Below, in pieces: positions 12,185-23,630 of a DNA stretch of 64,000 nucleotides. This stretch comes from Anticarsia gemmatalis. Taxonomy: Eukaryota > Arthropoda > Insecta > Lepidoptera > Erebidae. The translations under genes and the position numbers were made by a program. Under the pieces are notes generated by a model. The model did not search any database. It was not told the origin of the DNA and saw only the letters and a list, made by a program, of their open reading frames with translations. Position 1 is the first letter of the stretch. Each line of letters opens with the position of its first letter. Location: NCBI RefSeq assembly GCF_050436995.1, contig NC_134769.1, positions 4,030,001-4,094,000 of the forward strand, in the 5' to 3' direction.

Positions 12185-12460
12185 TACGAATTGTGTATAT
12201 ATGTTCATAATATTTAGGGAAGGAAAAATCTGCGGTTGTAAACAGCGCATTAAGAGCAGGCGTATCAATGAGAGTTAGACGTAATGATCCACTGTGGGGA
12301 GTAATTGCCGGAAATAATCCAGAAATATGAGGGTTTACAAAAATATTGACAATTTACAAGTCATTACGAGGTTAGGGAAGGAAATGGAAGCATGCTTTTC
12401 TTGTTTAAGTTAATTATTTTTATGAATATAATGTATGTTCATAGAAATAGTTAAATTTTA

Positions 12461-12516
12461 CGCCTACTATACCCGAAGATGCAGGCAGAGGTGTATGAGA
12501 TACACCCACATTTCCA
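12461..12516 (-). mobile_element. SINE family 2, 3' tail fragment
   Basis: TATACCCGAAGATGCAGGCA (12469-12488) followed by GAGGTGTATGAGATACACCC is the complement of the family 2 tail. No head is present. It ends about 25 bp before the strong hairpin at 12540. Confidence 0.6.
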
Positions 12517-12539
12517 ATTATGTACACTTTATTATATTA

Positions 12540-12593
12540 TCCGAGGAGACTGGAAATCTAGGCGCTCTCCCCTAGATATCCAGTCCCCTCGGA
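12540..12593. repeat. Strong 23-bp hairpin
   Basis: Arms 12540-12562 (TCCGAGGAGACTGGAAATCT start) and 12571-12593 pair at 21 of 23 positions around an 8-nt loop CGCTCTCC. It is markedly more GC-rich than its surroundings and lies between a SINE tail and a LINE tail. Confidence 0.85.
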
Positions 12594-12596
12594 CAA

Positions 12597-12647
12597 ACAG
12601 CCTTGCTCAGCAGTGACACACAGAAATAGGTAAGATAAAAAAAAATG
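12597..12647 (+). repeat. LINE 3' tail, short
   Basis: ACAGCCTTGCTCAGCAGTGA then CACACAGAAATAGGTAAGAT and an A-run. It begins 4 bp after the strong hairpin at 12540-12593. Confidence 0.5.
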
Positions 12648-14149
12648 TACATATTTTGTCGTCAGCATTATTCGCAGTTCTTGGAAATTTACATCAACTT
12701 AAACCTGATACTGAATTTCTAAGAATAGTATCAGTTTGTTAGATTGGTAACTTAAAGCTTTATTAGCTTTGTGTCCCAAATGACTACAAAACTATAAAAA
12801 ACGGCCTACTATCACAAATATTCTCAGAACTTACGAAAATTCCCAGAATGTTACCAATCAAAAAACTATTACGTCGGTCGAAAGTCGATACAGTCGTCAA
12901 ACGGGATCATGATCCTGCAGAGAGGGTATCTGGTGAAAATTGTACATTTTCTTGGAAAGTTAACTGCCTCACAAAAAGGATCTCGCACAAAACGTGAATT
13001 CGTCTTTTCTAATGCCCTATAAATAAACATACGGTACACGGTTTAAGGACCGTGCAGATTGGCGGGTAGGTAATTTATGTCGATAGATATTAATAAAGTT
13101 ATTTGACATATATTTAGTAGTTACATGACTTATTTAACCTTAATTTTAAGAAATAAAACTATAATTCATTGCACTTCACACTAGGTAAGTTTTGCAATGT
13201 CATAACTCGTTTGGCTTATAAAAACAATATTATATTATTGTGTGTATCTACTGATTTTTTTATTACAGCTAGCTATCGCGTTTTAAGTCGCATATATTTA
13301 ATTAAAATCATGTTCCTGAGCCTGTTTCAATCCTTCCCAATGCATATATTTTTGTTTTACATATTAATAAACTAGCCCTAGCAAACCAGTTTCACTTACC
13401 ACTACAAACATCTTTTTTAACCTGTCATAGGTTTTCATCTATCAAAATCCTCCACCAATTTAGACCCTTACATGTCAGTGGATAGATCCCCTTACGGCCG
13501 TCTCCCAGAATGGCTTATTGATGTTGTGAGCCCTTAACAATGGCGCAGCTGTGGGAACGAACGGCGAAGATAGAAAAAGTACTACTACCCTCACGTCCTT
13601 ACACTTTGATATACACGGGCATCATCACTCCTGTTTTATGACGAGAATTGGGCGTTTTACCTAGGCATACTAGGTAAAGAAGTAGGAACAAGAAGCGAAT
13701 TATGCATATGTGTGGTGAAAATCAGCGACCGATCAAGATTCTGTTGGAGAGTCTAATTTTTTGTGATAAAACACACAGATTTATTTTCTGTAACTTTTGA
13801 TTTTCCTGGGAAAGTCCAAATAATATTAGTAGCTGTAGACAATGGTTCTATAAATAGTTATATTGACTAAGGAAATATTCTCAATTAAAGTATGCAACAA
13901 GCTATAAAAATCAGCTCGGGAAGTAAGTTATAGACCTTTGTACTTTATAGCAATATTATAGACTTACGGCACGGATATTTTCTAGTTACTTTCAAAAACT
14001 CGAAACCTATCTGTAAATATGAACGGATCTTTATTCAAATGCAGTATACACAAACTATTAAAGGTTCGAACCTATAGATTTTCAAGAAAGTCTGGCACGA
14101 GGGAAACATGTCAATTATTTCGATGATACTTCACAGTTCGTCATTAATT
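12648..14149. other. No gene seen
   Basis: AT-rich; a 68-codon frame at 13169 has no coding hallmarks. No repeat recognised. Confidence 0.55.
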
Positions 14150-14205
14150 CGCGCGTTCGTAGCGAAGCGCGGCGGAGTGTAGCGAAGCACTGCGAAGCTC
14201 TACTT
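14150..14205 (+). repeat. GCGAAGC-rich tandem patch
   Basis: CGCGCGTTCGTAGCGAAGCG, then TGTAGCGAAGCACTGCGAAG: the unit TAGCGAAGC recurs two to three times. Such strings occur near moth Helitron ends, but no CTAG terminus is present. Confidence 0.4.
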
Positions 14206-14971
14206 GACTGGCTAACAATCTTTTTTTGTTGGTTTTTTTAAGGATTTAGTAATAATTGGTTGTTCTTTTCGTCTGTCTGCGCTTAATGCTTGAATCACTG
14301 AAGATTTTTGTCCTTCGAGTTAAAAATAAAATCATAATATTATGACACACAATTTATCCTTAAACTTAAATTTAGTTAATTATTTACGTAGAAATTTGTC
14401 TTTAGATTGGAGTTTATATTTCCAAAAATGTTTCGTAATTAGAGAGTATAATGTTGTTAGATTCGAGTTTATATTTCCAAAAACGTTTTTTTATAAGAGG
14501 GTGTAATGTTTAGAGACATTTTTAAGGGATGAGCGAGTGTGAGGTTTCGGAAGACGATGTCCAGGATAGAGGGAAATGGAGGAGAAAAATTTGGAAGGCC
14601 GACTACCATATTATCCAGTGCCACTACCACATTCAAAGCATGGAAGAAAGAGAGAGAGAAAGTTTAGGGACAATATTAATTGTTTTTTCTACCAGATTGA
14701 GGAAAAACCTTACACGAGTTATGAAAGTAGCACAATAAGGGATATTTTAACAATGGCCACGTGTATATTGAATAGATAACAAGTGAGTGTCATGTACTAT
14801 AATAAACACTGTATACTAGGACTACTAAAATATAATTTAGACGCGAATTGTGATAAAGTAATGTTACTATACATTTTTCTCTTAAAAATCACCAAATCTT
14901 ATCCAGATCGGTCACCTTGGAGTCAAAATAGTTCAAGGCACTCAAAAAGTCATTTGATCTTTGTTCCTTAA

Positions 14972-15080
14972 ATAACAATAACCGACTTTTTACGTGCCCT
15001 TCGAAGCACGGGCACTCTCAGTTTAGATCCGCGCTATGGTTGCTTCACTCATTCATAGTTTACCGACCGAGCAACTAGCC
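14972..15080 (+). repeat. Dispersed repeat, family 4, shortened
   Basis: ACCGACTTTTTACGTGCCCT, TCGAAGCACGGGCACTCTCA and AGTTTACCGACCGAGCAACT follow the 52.7-kb copy with an internal deletion of the GGTCACCCATC segment. Confidence 0.58.
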
Positions 15081-15649
15081 CCAAATTATTTTATAATGGA
15101 TTAACTGTATGGAAATATGAAAAACCATTTTGACTTGCGAAATTCACTTGCAAGAAAATAACAAATCCACCTCTACAGAATAAGAAGGAGAATTAACAAT
15201 AAGTATTTCATTTTCATTCGATATTCACGCTTCAGTAGTTTTCTCAGACATTTACAGTTTATTCCGATTTCACTATTTTATTGCAAATATAGTACTGGAA
15301 AGCGGAAATACGCAGGTTTTATACCATTACTTATTTATAGCTTTGATGAAGAAATAATTGTTTATTAGTAAATAAGAGATACATTTGACGACAAGACTTC
15401 CGTACATATGTAGATACATATATTAAGAAATAAGATTTCTCTTCGTAATTTATAACGAGTATCGGTTCGAATCCAGCTCGGGACATCGCTAATATGCTAT
15501 TCCTACACAGTACACACTTTAACAATGTTCACCCCACTGTTAAGAAAGGGTGTAATTCTTTATACCTTCGAGCACGACATGATGTAAGAAAAAAAAAAGA
15601 AATATGGACTTTAATCCCGACCTATGCAGTAGGTAAGATAGCTATAGGT

Positions 15650-15800
15650 TAAATTTGTTTAGTCAATCTTTCAACTAGATACATACATAATTATCACTTC
15701 TTTTTCCCTTAAGGGTAGGCAGAGACCAAAGAAAGCCATTTGGTGGTGGTTGGTTACAAACTTCCCTTGCCTCATTCCCATACATACATCTATCCACACA
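15650..15800 (-). mobile_element. SINE-like repeat, family 3
   Basis: The plus strand reads ACATACATAATTATCACTTC, TTTTTCCCTTAAGGGTAGGC, AGAGACCAAAGAAAGCCATT and ACAAACTTCCCTTGCCTCAT, the same order as the copy at 23430-23630. The 75-codon frame at 15740 is a by-product. Confidence 0.65.
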
Positions 15801-15967
15801 ATATTTCAGAACTAGATAGTAAATCAAATGCTATACTTATTCATATTAATAGGTTTAACCTCTGCCTAATCAATATAATTCAGGCTCTGCCTCGTATAAT
15901 ATTGTCCGAAAGCATACGTATGAACGTTTCATTCCGGACCGGAAGTGAACGCACAGCCTCCATTTAG

Positions 15968-18157
15968 ATGAAGAGATTATGTGGCGAGGGTCTGTCGCCG
16001 TTATATGCAAGCCTACCCTTATGGACATATTATGTTCGTATTATATGTGCTTAGTTTTGTAGTGAAATGATTTATTTTTGAGAATAGTTAGTTTCGATAG
16101 TTTGATGGAGCCTAAATGAGATACTTACATAAAGTAATGTCCGTTTCTAAGTAGGTAGTGAAATGATTTACGCCTATTATTATGATCCCTTTAAAGTTTC
16201 AAAATATGCTTTGAAATCTGATTGTCTTTTCTGTTTATTAGTTGTTGTGTTTGTGTTTGTGTTTATTAGTTTTGTATAAGTTTTTCTTTCCTTTTATTGT
16301 ATGCTATTATTGTACAGGACAGCATTCTTAAATAGAATACCATCCAATAAATGGGCGTAAATTATCATAACAAACTAAAATAATCATTTTATGCCATCTA
16401 TTAGACAAAAAAGTACTCATGATAGTCACACTCCACACATTTAATTTTTAACAAGCCTATACTTTTTAGGTCTACCAGGCATCTTAAAAACGACCCTACA
16501 TTACCAAAACATTCAAGACAAAGGCCCTTTCCAACGACAATCACGCATCCATTTAAAAATCAAGCTAACAGAATTATCCCTTCACGAAACAACCTTTCTG
16601 CAACATTACGAGTCAAGGGAAAAACATCTGCTACGCGTTTAAGAACAACATATGACATCAATAACATAGTCACTACAACGAAACCTTTATTCACAGACAC
16701 ACTAACAAACATACATCTATCTCGCTTTAACACAATGAAAACTCTATTGTTGTTTCGCTTAAGGTCGGGTAAAAGTTTTTCCGAGCCGTTAGTCGGGCCC
16801 CTGCGAAAATGAGTGGAATACATTCAGGTTCAAATGAAATCATTTGTTTTGATCTACTTATTATAAGGCAGTGTTTGGGCACAAAGAAATATTGCGCGTG
16901 CATTTGACTGCTTAGGACGTGTGTTCTCAACGTTCTTATAAATAAATGGTAATATTATATGGAGGGCCGTTTAGTGTGGATCAAATTGGATTTTCTGGTT
17001 GAGTTGTACAGAACAGACAATAGTTAGATATCCGTGAAGGTCGTAGGTATTAAGGTTTGGATATCAAAATGTAATGTGTGGGTGTATCGCGTGTCTTATT
17101 TTTGATCGACAGATCAGTAATCCTGTTTTTTGGTACAGTCGTTACTATATCTGTAGAAGGTATTAGATAAAGGTTGAAACATGTTACACTGGGCTTGACT
17201 AGACCGTGTGGATGTCCAGTTGGGATGTTTACTATTCTAATTTGAATAGATATCAGAAAAATTCAACTAAACATTTTAGTATTCAGAAGGTAGTTTCTAT
17301 TAAGTACCTCTTTAAGACTGGAAATTGCACTAATCTTATGAATTACATTTTTATTTAGGATCGGCACAATAACGTCAATTTATGCCTGGGATTTTAAATT
17401 GTATTATAATTAATATTTTACAAAAAGCACAGTTAAGGTAAGGTTTATTATGAAACCTACATTTCTATAACAGGTCATCAACCCATCCCTTCTTTGAATT
17501 CCAATAGAATTCAATAATCATATTCATGTACAAAAAGGAGGCGTTTTTTCGCTTCATTTCCTATGAAATCACAGGCCGACAGTTAAGTAGATATATACCT
17601 CAATATTCATATAGTGTTATATCAATGATATATAACTGTCTAGACTTCAAGGACAGCCTTGAATTATGAATAGTTAGCGTATTAGTTACAAGGAGACAGG
17701 AATAAGATAATCATCATTATGTATATCGAAGATTGGTTAAAGATATTACACAAATAATCAGTTTAAATATGTTTGATTGAGACTTTAGAATATAAAAGTA
17801 AAAAAATGAGATAAAATAGGGACTTATTATTGTTATGATTTACTCAGACTTACAATCAATATTTTGGAAGATAAGTGTTTTAATTTTTCAATCTAGAACT
17901 TAACTAAATATTTTATAACACCGAGCAAAGGAATTCAAGAAATAATTATCCTCACAATCAAAATGACGCAATGTTGGACATAGGCTTCTTAAGAAGTTTA
18001 ACATAAAGTTCTTTACTCCTGCCTTCATGATCAAGCATAGAAAACAGAAACAGATCAAGTATACAAACTGTTAGAGATGACAATGCAAATGGCGTTTCGT
18101 GACTATATAGTCTAACTTGTATATAATAACAGTAACTACTAAATACATTTATTATTA
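15968..18157. other. No gene seen
   Basis: It contains a TGTTTGTG-type simple run near 16245-16265, a possible family 3 tail trace near 16008 (GCAAGCCTACCCTTATGGAC), and two overlapping short minus-strand frames (16560-16930) without recognisable similarity. Confidence 0.5.
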
Positions 18158-18404
18158 CCTATACTAATATTATAAAGCTGAAGAATTTGTTTGTTTGTTT
18201 GAACGTGCTAATCTCAGGAACTACTGGACGATTTGAATAATTCTTTCAGTGTTAGATAGCCCATTTATAGAAAAAGGCTATAAGCTATATATCATTACGC
18301 TACGACCAATGTGAGCAGAACCAGCAAAAAATGTTACAAAAACGGGGAAAATTTAAACCCATTCTCTCTTATGTGACGCAAGCGAAGTTGCGCGGGTCAG
18401 CTAG
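18158..18404 (+). mobile_element. Non-autonomous Helitron-like element, copy 1
   Basis: It starts CCTATACTAATATTATAAAG (the canonical TC has become CC) after an A, and ends GTCAGCTAG (CTAG 18401-18404) before a T. A small hairpin (CGCAA/TTGCG) precedes the CTAG by about 8 nt. It is alignable along its full length to the copies at 20497 and 35562. No coding capacity. Confidence 0.85.
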
Positions 18405-18633
18405 TCACTAAATGAAGCAACACTTCCTGTACCGTGCAAATCGTTATTAATACTGCTTGGGATCTAAACAAATAAATAAAGCTACCACTTTAACAGATAG
18501 CTATTATTACCTGTAAGAAAACCTATTATTATAGCGAGAACCAAACGTTATTATTTAATATATATATAAAAGATTACTTTGCATTGTCTGCATCAGTTAT
18601 AAGTTTCGTATAAAAGGTATTGAATAAATAATA

Positions 18634-18675
18634 TTGGTCAAGTGCGAAGATCCTACGCGTGATGGTTCCCTAGAA
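18634..18675 (+). repeat. Dispersed repeat, family 5, fragment
   Basis: TTGGTCAAGTGCGAAGATCC then TACGCGTGATGGTTCCCTA resembles the start of family 5 in opposite orientation to the 11.3-kb copy. Confidence 0.35.
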
Positions 18676-18951
18676 AGAAATATTTGATGCAGAACTTTGA
18701 GCTTAACAGGAAAGATAGATTAAATCTTGTTTTATTGATATTATTCCATATTATCCGTGTTTCCATCGTGAGGGAACAGAATTCAAGAAAACCTAAAAAA
18801 GTTGTTTGGCCAAGCACAAAAAGGGCTGCTTAAATTATTGGTTCTTAAAAAAAATCATTGATAGAGACCTAAAATCAAACATTTTCCATGATTTATAATA
18901 ATATTCGTACAAAATCTGGAATTTAGGCATTGGCAGTCAAGTTTCGTTTTT

Positions 18952-19016
18952 AAAAAATGCACAAATATATAATCTAAATACCGATTGTATTTAGATTGTA
19001 TATTAGTGCATTTTTT
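18952..19016. repeat. 29-bp palindrome with 7-nt loop
   Basis: Arms 18952-18980 and 18988-19016 pair at 27 of 29 positions (AAAAAATGCAC outer end) around CCGATTG. It could be a tiny MITE or a hairpin-forming transcript; no target duplication is evident. Confidence 0.85.
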
Positions 19017-19468
19017 ACGTGTTGTTACGTTTGATAAAAAAAATCTAGTTTAGTCTCTATAGCAATAGAACCTTTAATTACGGAACCCTAATATTCTAAA
19101 CCAGCCTAGACACCCACTGACATTATTTTTATTCTGTCAAAGTTGATGTATCTACGGATTTATTTCGCATGATTACAATACAACGATGAATTATTTACAG
19201 TTTTATTTTTGCAATAAATGTATGTAAAATTTATAAAGGATCAGTGGAGTTATAGCGAATTTATTCTTTAATGTTAAAGCTAAGAAAATAGCGGATTTAA
19301 ATGCAATTCGGAGGTTTATGTTGATTTTTATGTAGGTATATTTAAAACCCTTCATGGCTATGATTTAAGGGTTTATGACGGATAAATACCATCATAAAAT
19401 GGGTACAAAAGTTAATAGTTTTTTGTGATGTTATTTAAATTGAATCGATCGAGAGGAATGAAAATCTA

Positions 19469-19512
19469 AGGGAGAAGCTTTGCTCAGCAGTGGGACATAG
19501 AAAAAAAAGATT
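19469..19512 (+). mobile_element. LINE 3' tail, very short
   Basis: GGGAGAAGCTTTGCTCAGCA then GTGGGACATAG and an A-rich tail. Confidence 0.5.
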
Positions 19513-19710
19513 TTTCCTTACGGCTTTTTCTATAAAATTAAGAGATTTTGTCATATTGGTATCTTAATGTGTATTTTCGGCAGTTGCGCCTCATATTTTC
19601 CTGAGCCGGTTTTAATGTGCCACGTTTTGTAAAGATCAAATAAGAGATAATATTTAGTATCTTTTGTTCTACGTGCGTTACCTTTAAATAAACCATACAT
19701 CCGTGTATTC

Positions 19711-19745
19711 AACCCATTACTGTCCTACTGCTGGGTACCTAGAGG
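19711..19745 (-). repeat. LINE 3' tail, very short
   Basis: ACCCATTACTGTCCTACTGC then TGGGTACCTAG is the complement of the common CAGCAGTGGGAC end. Confidence 0.4.
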
Positions 19746-20118
19746 TCTTCTGAAATAACAATATGGATGAAGACTTCATGACCATTTATTTTCTTTAAAT
19801 AATGATTGATAAAGTATGCGTTATTGATTATTTTTTTATTGCAAATGATTATAAATTCTATTATACATATCTTTGAAAAGTCCTTAATGTGTTCTCTACC
19901 TATAATAATTGACCAAACAAAGTATCGTATACACCTTAAAATAGCATTTTCATGTCTATTTTTCCCAAAGGTTAAGCAAAAGTGTATCAACACACCCACG
20001 TTTTAACAAACATACAAAACCTTTCCGGAAATCGTTCTAAAACCGTCAAAAATCTTAACCATGAGGTTTATTCATTTTAGAACTAGAGAATATTGCCAAA
20101 TAACTCATGATAGTTGGA

Positions 20119-20195
20119 GGGCTCGCGGCGGGCTGCGGTTGGTCGAGCGACGGATATTGATGACGTCATCATTCAGCGCGCCAATCCGGGCCCGC
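20119..20195. promoter_or_regulatory. CRE/CCAAT cassette 1
   Basis: TGACGTCA (20161-20168) within ATTGATGACGTCATCATT is flanked by GCGGTTGGTCGAGCG on the left and GCGCGCCAATCCGG on the right. GC-rich against an AT-rich background. The same order recurs at 23070-23120. No start codon or exon follows that I can recognise. Confidence 0.4.
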
Positions 20196-20496
20196 TAAAC
20201 TGATTTCAGTTTTAGATTAGTTCCAAATTCGAATTTGTAATTGTCGGGTAGTGTTCTAAACGGGTGAGTGGAATGAGTCGATTATGGAGTCGGATTGGTT
20301 CGTTATACTGGCAGCTAGTGTTAGTGCTGCCAGATTTGAAAATGGTGTTCTTTTTTATGAGCTGGCAAGATTCCTGCAGCATCTTTTGAAAGAACTTCAA
20401 CTTGTGTAGCGGCAGTGACCAGTTGTTTTAATTTATTTAGGGCCTTCGTGCACCTAAGTACCTTAAGCTTTTTACTATTATAATATTAAGTAGATA

Positions 20497-20740
20497 TCTA
20501 TACTAATATTATAAAGCTGAAGAGTTTGTTTGTTTGTTTGTTTGAACGTGCTAATCTCAGGAACACTACTGGTCCGGTCTGAAAAATTATTTCAGTGTTA
20601 GATTAGTTAGATCGAGGCTATAGGCTATATATCATCACGCTTCGACCAATAGGAGCAGAGTACCAGTGAAAAATGTTACAAAAACGGGGAAAATTATGTC
20701 TCTCTTATGTGACGCAAGCGAAGTTGCGCGGGTCAGCTAG
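20497..20740 (+). mobile_element. Non-autonomous Helitron-like element, copy 2
   Basis: TCTATACTAATATTATAAAG opens directly after A20496. CTAG closes at 20737-20740 directly before T20741, the A|T insertion site typical of Helitrons. The terminal hairpin is CGCAA 20713-20717 with TTGCG 20724-20728. A TTTG run follows the 5' end. It is 244 bp. Confidence 0.88.
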
Positions 20741-21769
20741 TTTTTTTGTATTATTAAAAAAAATACTAGTTTATAATTCGAAGAAAAAATATAGATATCA
20801 TTTTTGTAACTTTAGTGTAATCTCTACTTAATGGTTATAGATTACGATCCAAGAATTACGATTTCATTGAAGTTATTAAAACTTTCAGCATTAGTATTAA
20901 TATTACAAAGTTTAGGGTTCTCATAATTGCGGGTTTTATTTCAAATGAAAACTGAATTAGCCTTTCCTGGAAACTCTAAAATATTATTTTAACATCATTG
21001 CTATTGATAACATTATTATCGTTCTAGGTTACCCTAGAGGTAGAGTCCGTATGATTTTGAGTGAAGTGTGACTACACAATGTGACTACCCCATGTACTAG
21101 TAAGTAGTAATCACGCCGCCACTATAACTGGGGATGGGTATCGTAGGTTCAATTCATGCAACAATAATGCGATACATAAATAGTTATTTCGGGTCTAATC
21201 TAGTTTTGGTTCGGTTTTAGGATGTTATTTATAGCCTCCGTCATAACTCGCTCCTAGATTTCCTTTTTAAAAGAAAATTCTACCTACTAATCAAATAATT
21301 TTAACCAAAATGGAAATACGGTCTGAGTAGATCTTTAAAAACTGACAAAAGAATCCAAACTATTTCAATTCAAATCAAAACAACAAAAAACAAACTTAGT
21401 CTATTCAATTACACTGAAATTACTTATTTGGAAAGCGGAACAGGAAAACGTTGAATTTCGGTCCAAAGTGGAACAGAACTGACCTTTATTAAGTAAACTG
21501 TCTCAAACGGATTTGATCCTGGGACTTCAATTAAAGGTCGCAGTACTTTCAGGCTATTTTTAACGTAAGTATCAAGATTTGCGGTCGTCGTATGTGTATT
21601 TTTAGCGAGATTACTCTCGGCTTATGGTGCTTGAACAACTTTGATATTTTGTGATACCTGTATGAAATTTACGCAGAAATAAATGGGTCTGTAACAATAT
21701 GTATTATTATGCATACATATAGTTGAACATTGTACAATTCTAGTATGTTATCCAAAATGAGTACATTTT

Positions 21770-21862
21770 TTTTTATCGTCCCACTGCAGGGCAAGAGTCT
21801 CTTCCCAAACGAGGGAGGGGTTAGGTCTTGAGTCCACCACGCTGGCCACGTAAAATTGCAGC
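21770..21862 (-). mobile_element. LINE 3'-terminal fragment
   Basis: ATCGTCCCACTGCAGGGCAA, GAGTCTCTTCCCAAACGAGG, GAGGGGTTAGGTCTTGAGTC and CACCACGCTGGCCACG give the complement of the best-kept copy at 36.85 kb, preceded by a T-run as expected for a reversed poly(A) tail. Confidence 0.62.
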
Positions 21863-22435
21863 TTCTTACTATAGGGGTAGGCAGACCTGAGAACGAATAA
21901 TATAAGACTAAAGAATGCCTATAGCTCGATCGGATAGTTAGAAACCCATCCTATTGGAAAACGCATGATTTAATGTATGTAGGTATGTGTAGTATTATTT
22001 TTCTACATATTAATTCTTAGTTTTCAGGCATGAAAAAGCAAATGCAAAATATATAAAAGTACAAGTAAACAACAGCCTAAAAGCAGGCACTTTTCGAGTA
22101 TACATACATAAACAAGAAACCATCTGTATGTGTGAAAGTTCTCCAAAAAGTAATTGAAATGACATGAAAGCTTGCCAACCCGCACTTGGCAAGCATAGCA
22201 GTCTAAGGAAAGATTTATTTGTATGTAACTTTAGTGTTTATAGACGATAGGTAACGGTAAATGGTGACAGTCTGACGGAAAATGGATGTACATATAATGG
22301 TCTTAATATAAGCGCCTTTTTTGTAATAATACACGTATTTTTATGAGGTTTAATTCATGAATACACACGTAGTGTTTTATATTGAAATACTATTTCCGGA
22401 AGCGAACATTTCTGTTATCACGGCCATCAGTCTTT

Positions 22436-22818
22436 TGACTGTCTCCGTGGTGCAGTGGTTTTGGTTGCTACGTCGCTACCATTGCGTCGGGAGGTCGTGG
22501 GTTCCATTCCCACATGGAACAGTTATTAATCATTGTTTCGGGTCAGGGGGGCTATCACGTATCTCAGTTGTCAAATATTTGAAAGACACTACCCTGTACA
22601 TTGTTTTCTCCCCTAGAATACTGTGGTAAGCACGTTACGTCAAAGCAGCAATGTACTGAATAATGACCATCAATTTGACGTACATTAGCTGTCAACTGAG
22701 ATACGTGATAAGCCCGCTGGTTGTACTTCGTGCCCGTTGTTTTTATGTTTGTAAAAGTCCCCGCGACATAAGAGCAATAATAATCAGTGCGGGGGTTGTT
22801 TTAAAACAGAAAAAAAAC
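22436..22818 (+). mobile_element. tRNA-derived SINE, family 1, split by a MITE
   Basis: The head TGACTGTCTCCGTGGTGCAG and B-box region GGTCGTGGGTTCCATTCCC (22493-22511) run to TTTCGGGTC at 22536-22544. The SINE resumes with TGGTTGTACTTCGTGCCC at 22718 and ends GTGCGGGGGTTGTTTTAAAA plus a short A-rich tail. The 28.7-kb copy reads straight through this junction, so the intervening ~173 bp is an insertion. The open frame at 22357-22629 is a by-product. Confidence 0.88.
22551..22716 (+). mobile_element. Inverted-repeat MITE (family A) nested in a SINE
   Basis: The left end CTATCACGTATCTCAGTTGT (22552-22571) is mirrored by ACTGAGATACGTGATAAGCC at 22695-22714. The core ACGTCAAAGCAGCAATGTAC and TAATGACCATCAATTTGACG is shared with copies at 7324 and 35968. 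It has no coding capacity. Comparison with the uninterrupted SINE leaves no clear target duplication; about five G-rich bases on the left are unexplained. Confidence 0.82.
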
Positions 22819-23069
22819 CTCGCCACCGTGAGCAGAACTGTTACTTAGGTGCATACGTTTTTACCATGTGGGTACTGGGGGTTATACTGCTTTCTAAAAA
22901 GAGGACATATTTCCTGTGAGGAAAGGTTTCATGATCAACAAAATTTTCATTTAACGTCTTGAAGCAATGTGTTGCAATGAGGACAACCAGCAATTAAATC
23001 TAATAACTGCACAAAAAAACAAATGTCAGTTTTTAAAATCGGAATCGTTTAGCGACTCAATAAACTCAC

Positions 23070-23120
23070 AGCCGGTTGGTTGCATATTGATGACGTCATC
23101 AGTCTCCCGGCCAATCAGCG
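23070..23120. promoter_or_regulatory. CRE/CCAAT cassette 2
   Basis: GCCGGTTGGTTGCATATTGA, TGACGTCA (23091-23098), then TCTCCCGGCCAATCAGCGC. It shares GGTTGGT...ATATTGATGACGTCATCA...GCCAATC with cassette 1, 2.93 kb away. It could be a short repeat family rather than a promoter. Confidence 0.4.
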
Positions 23121-23429
23121 CTAATTCTGATGAATCGCCGTTGGCCTTCGACATGGTTGGGCGAATTTGGAATATTGTATGAAATATTAAATTCACGGTG
23201 TGATAGTATTTGACGTGGAGTATTGCAACGTCAGCGGTTCTCGATTCTGTTACATCAAATATTAAATGCTGTTGTTGATTTTCATTTGAATATAGACGGG
23301 TGTTTATTAACTGACTGTGTTTTGGTCAACGGGAATTCTAACTGAATTTAATTTGACTGTTTCCCAGAGTTCAAGCCGGGTAGGTAAAGTTTTATTAACG
23401 AGAAACCTAAGTAATAGTTATCTGAGATT

Positions 23430-23630
23430 TACGCTTCATACATACATACGTAAAATCACGCCTTTTCCCATAGGGAAAGGCAGAGACCAAAGAGCGCCCT
23501 TACAAACTTCCCTTGCGTCATTCACATCCATACATCTTGTCATACATGACCACCGGTTATGAGTACTATGCACCTGATCTGTTTTGAAGACATCGCCGAT
23601 ATGATCTGTGTATGTCTTCCTCGGATTTAG
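23430..23630 (-). mobile_element. SINE-like repeat, family 3
   Basis: CATACATACATACGTAAAAT, CACGCCTTTTCCCATAGGGA, AAGGCAGAGACCAAAGAGCG, TACAAACTTCCCTTGCGTCA, ACATCTTGTCATACATGACC and, further on, ACATCGCCGATATGATCTGT. It is the longest copy here. I recall the block as widespread in moth genomes, but whether it is a SINE or a LINE 3' region is not settled by this sequence. Confidence 0.65.

Noticed and set aside
15440..15500. B-box-like GGTTCGAATCC
   Set aside because: Isolated motif; no A-box, body or tail of any SINE family nearby.
22357..22629. 90-codon open frame
   Set aside because: Covers the SINE head and nested MITE; not a gene.
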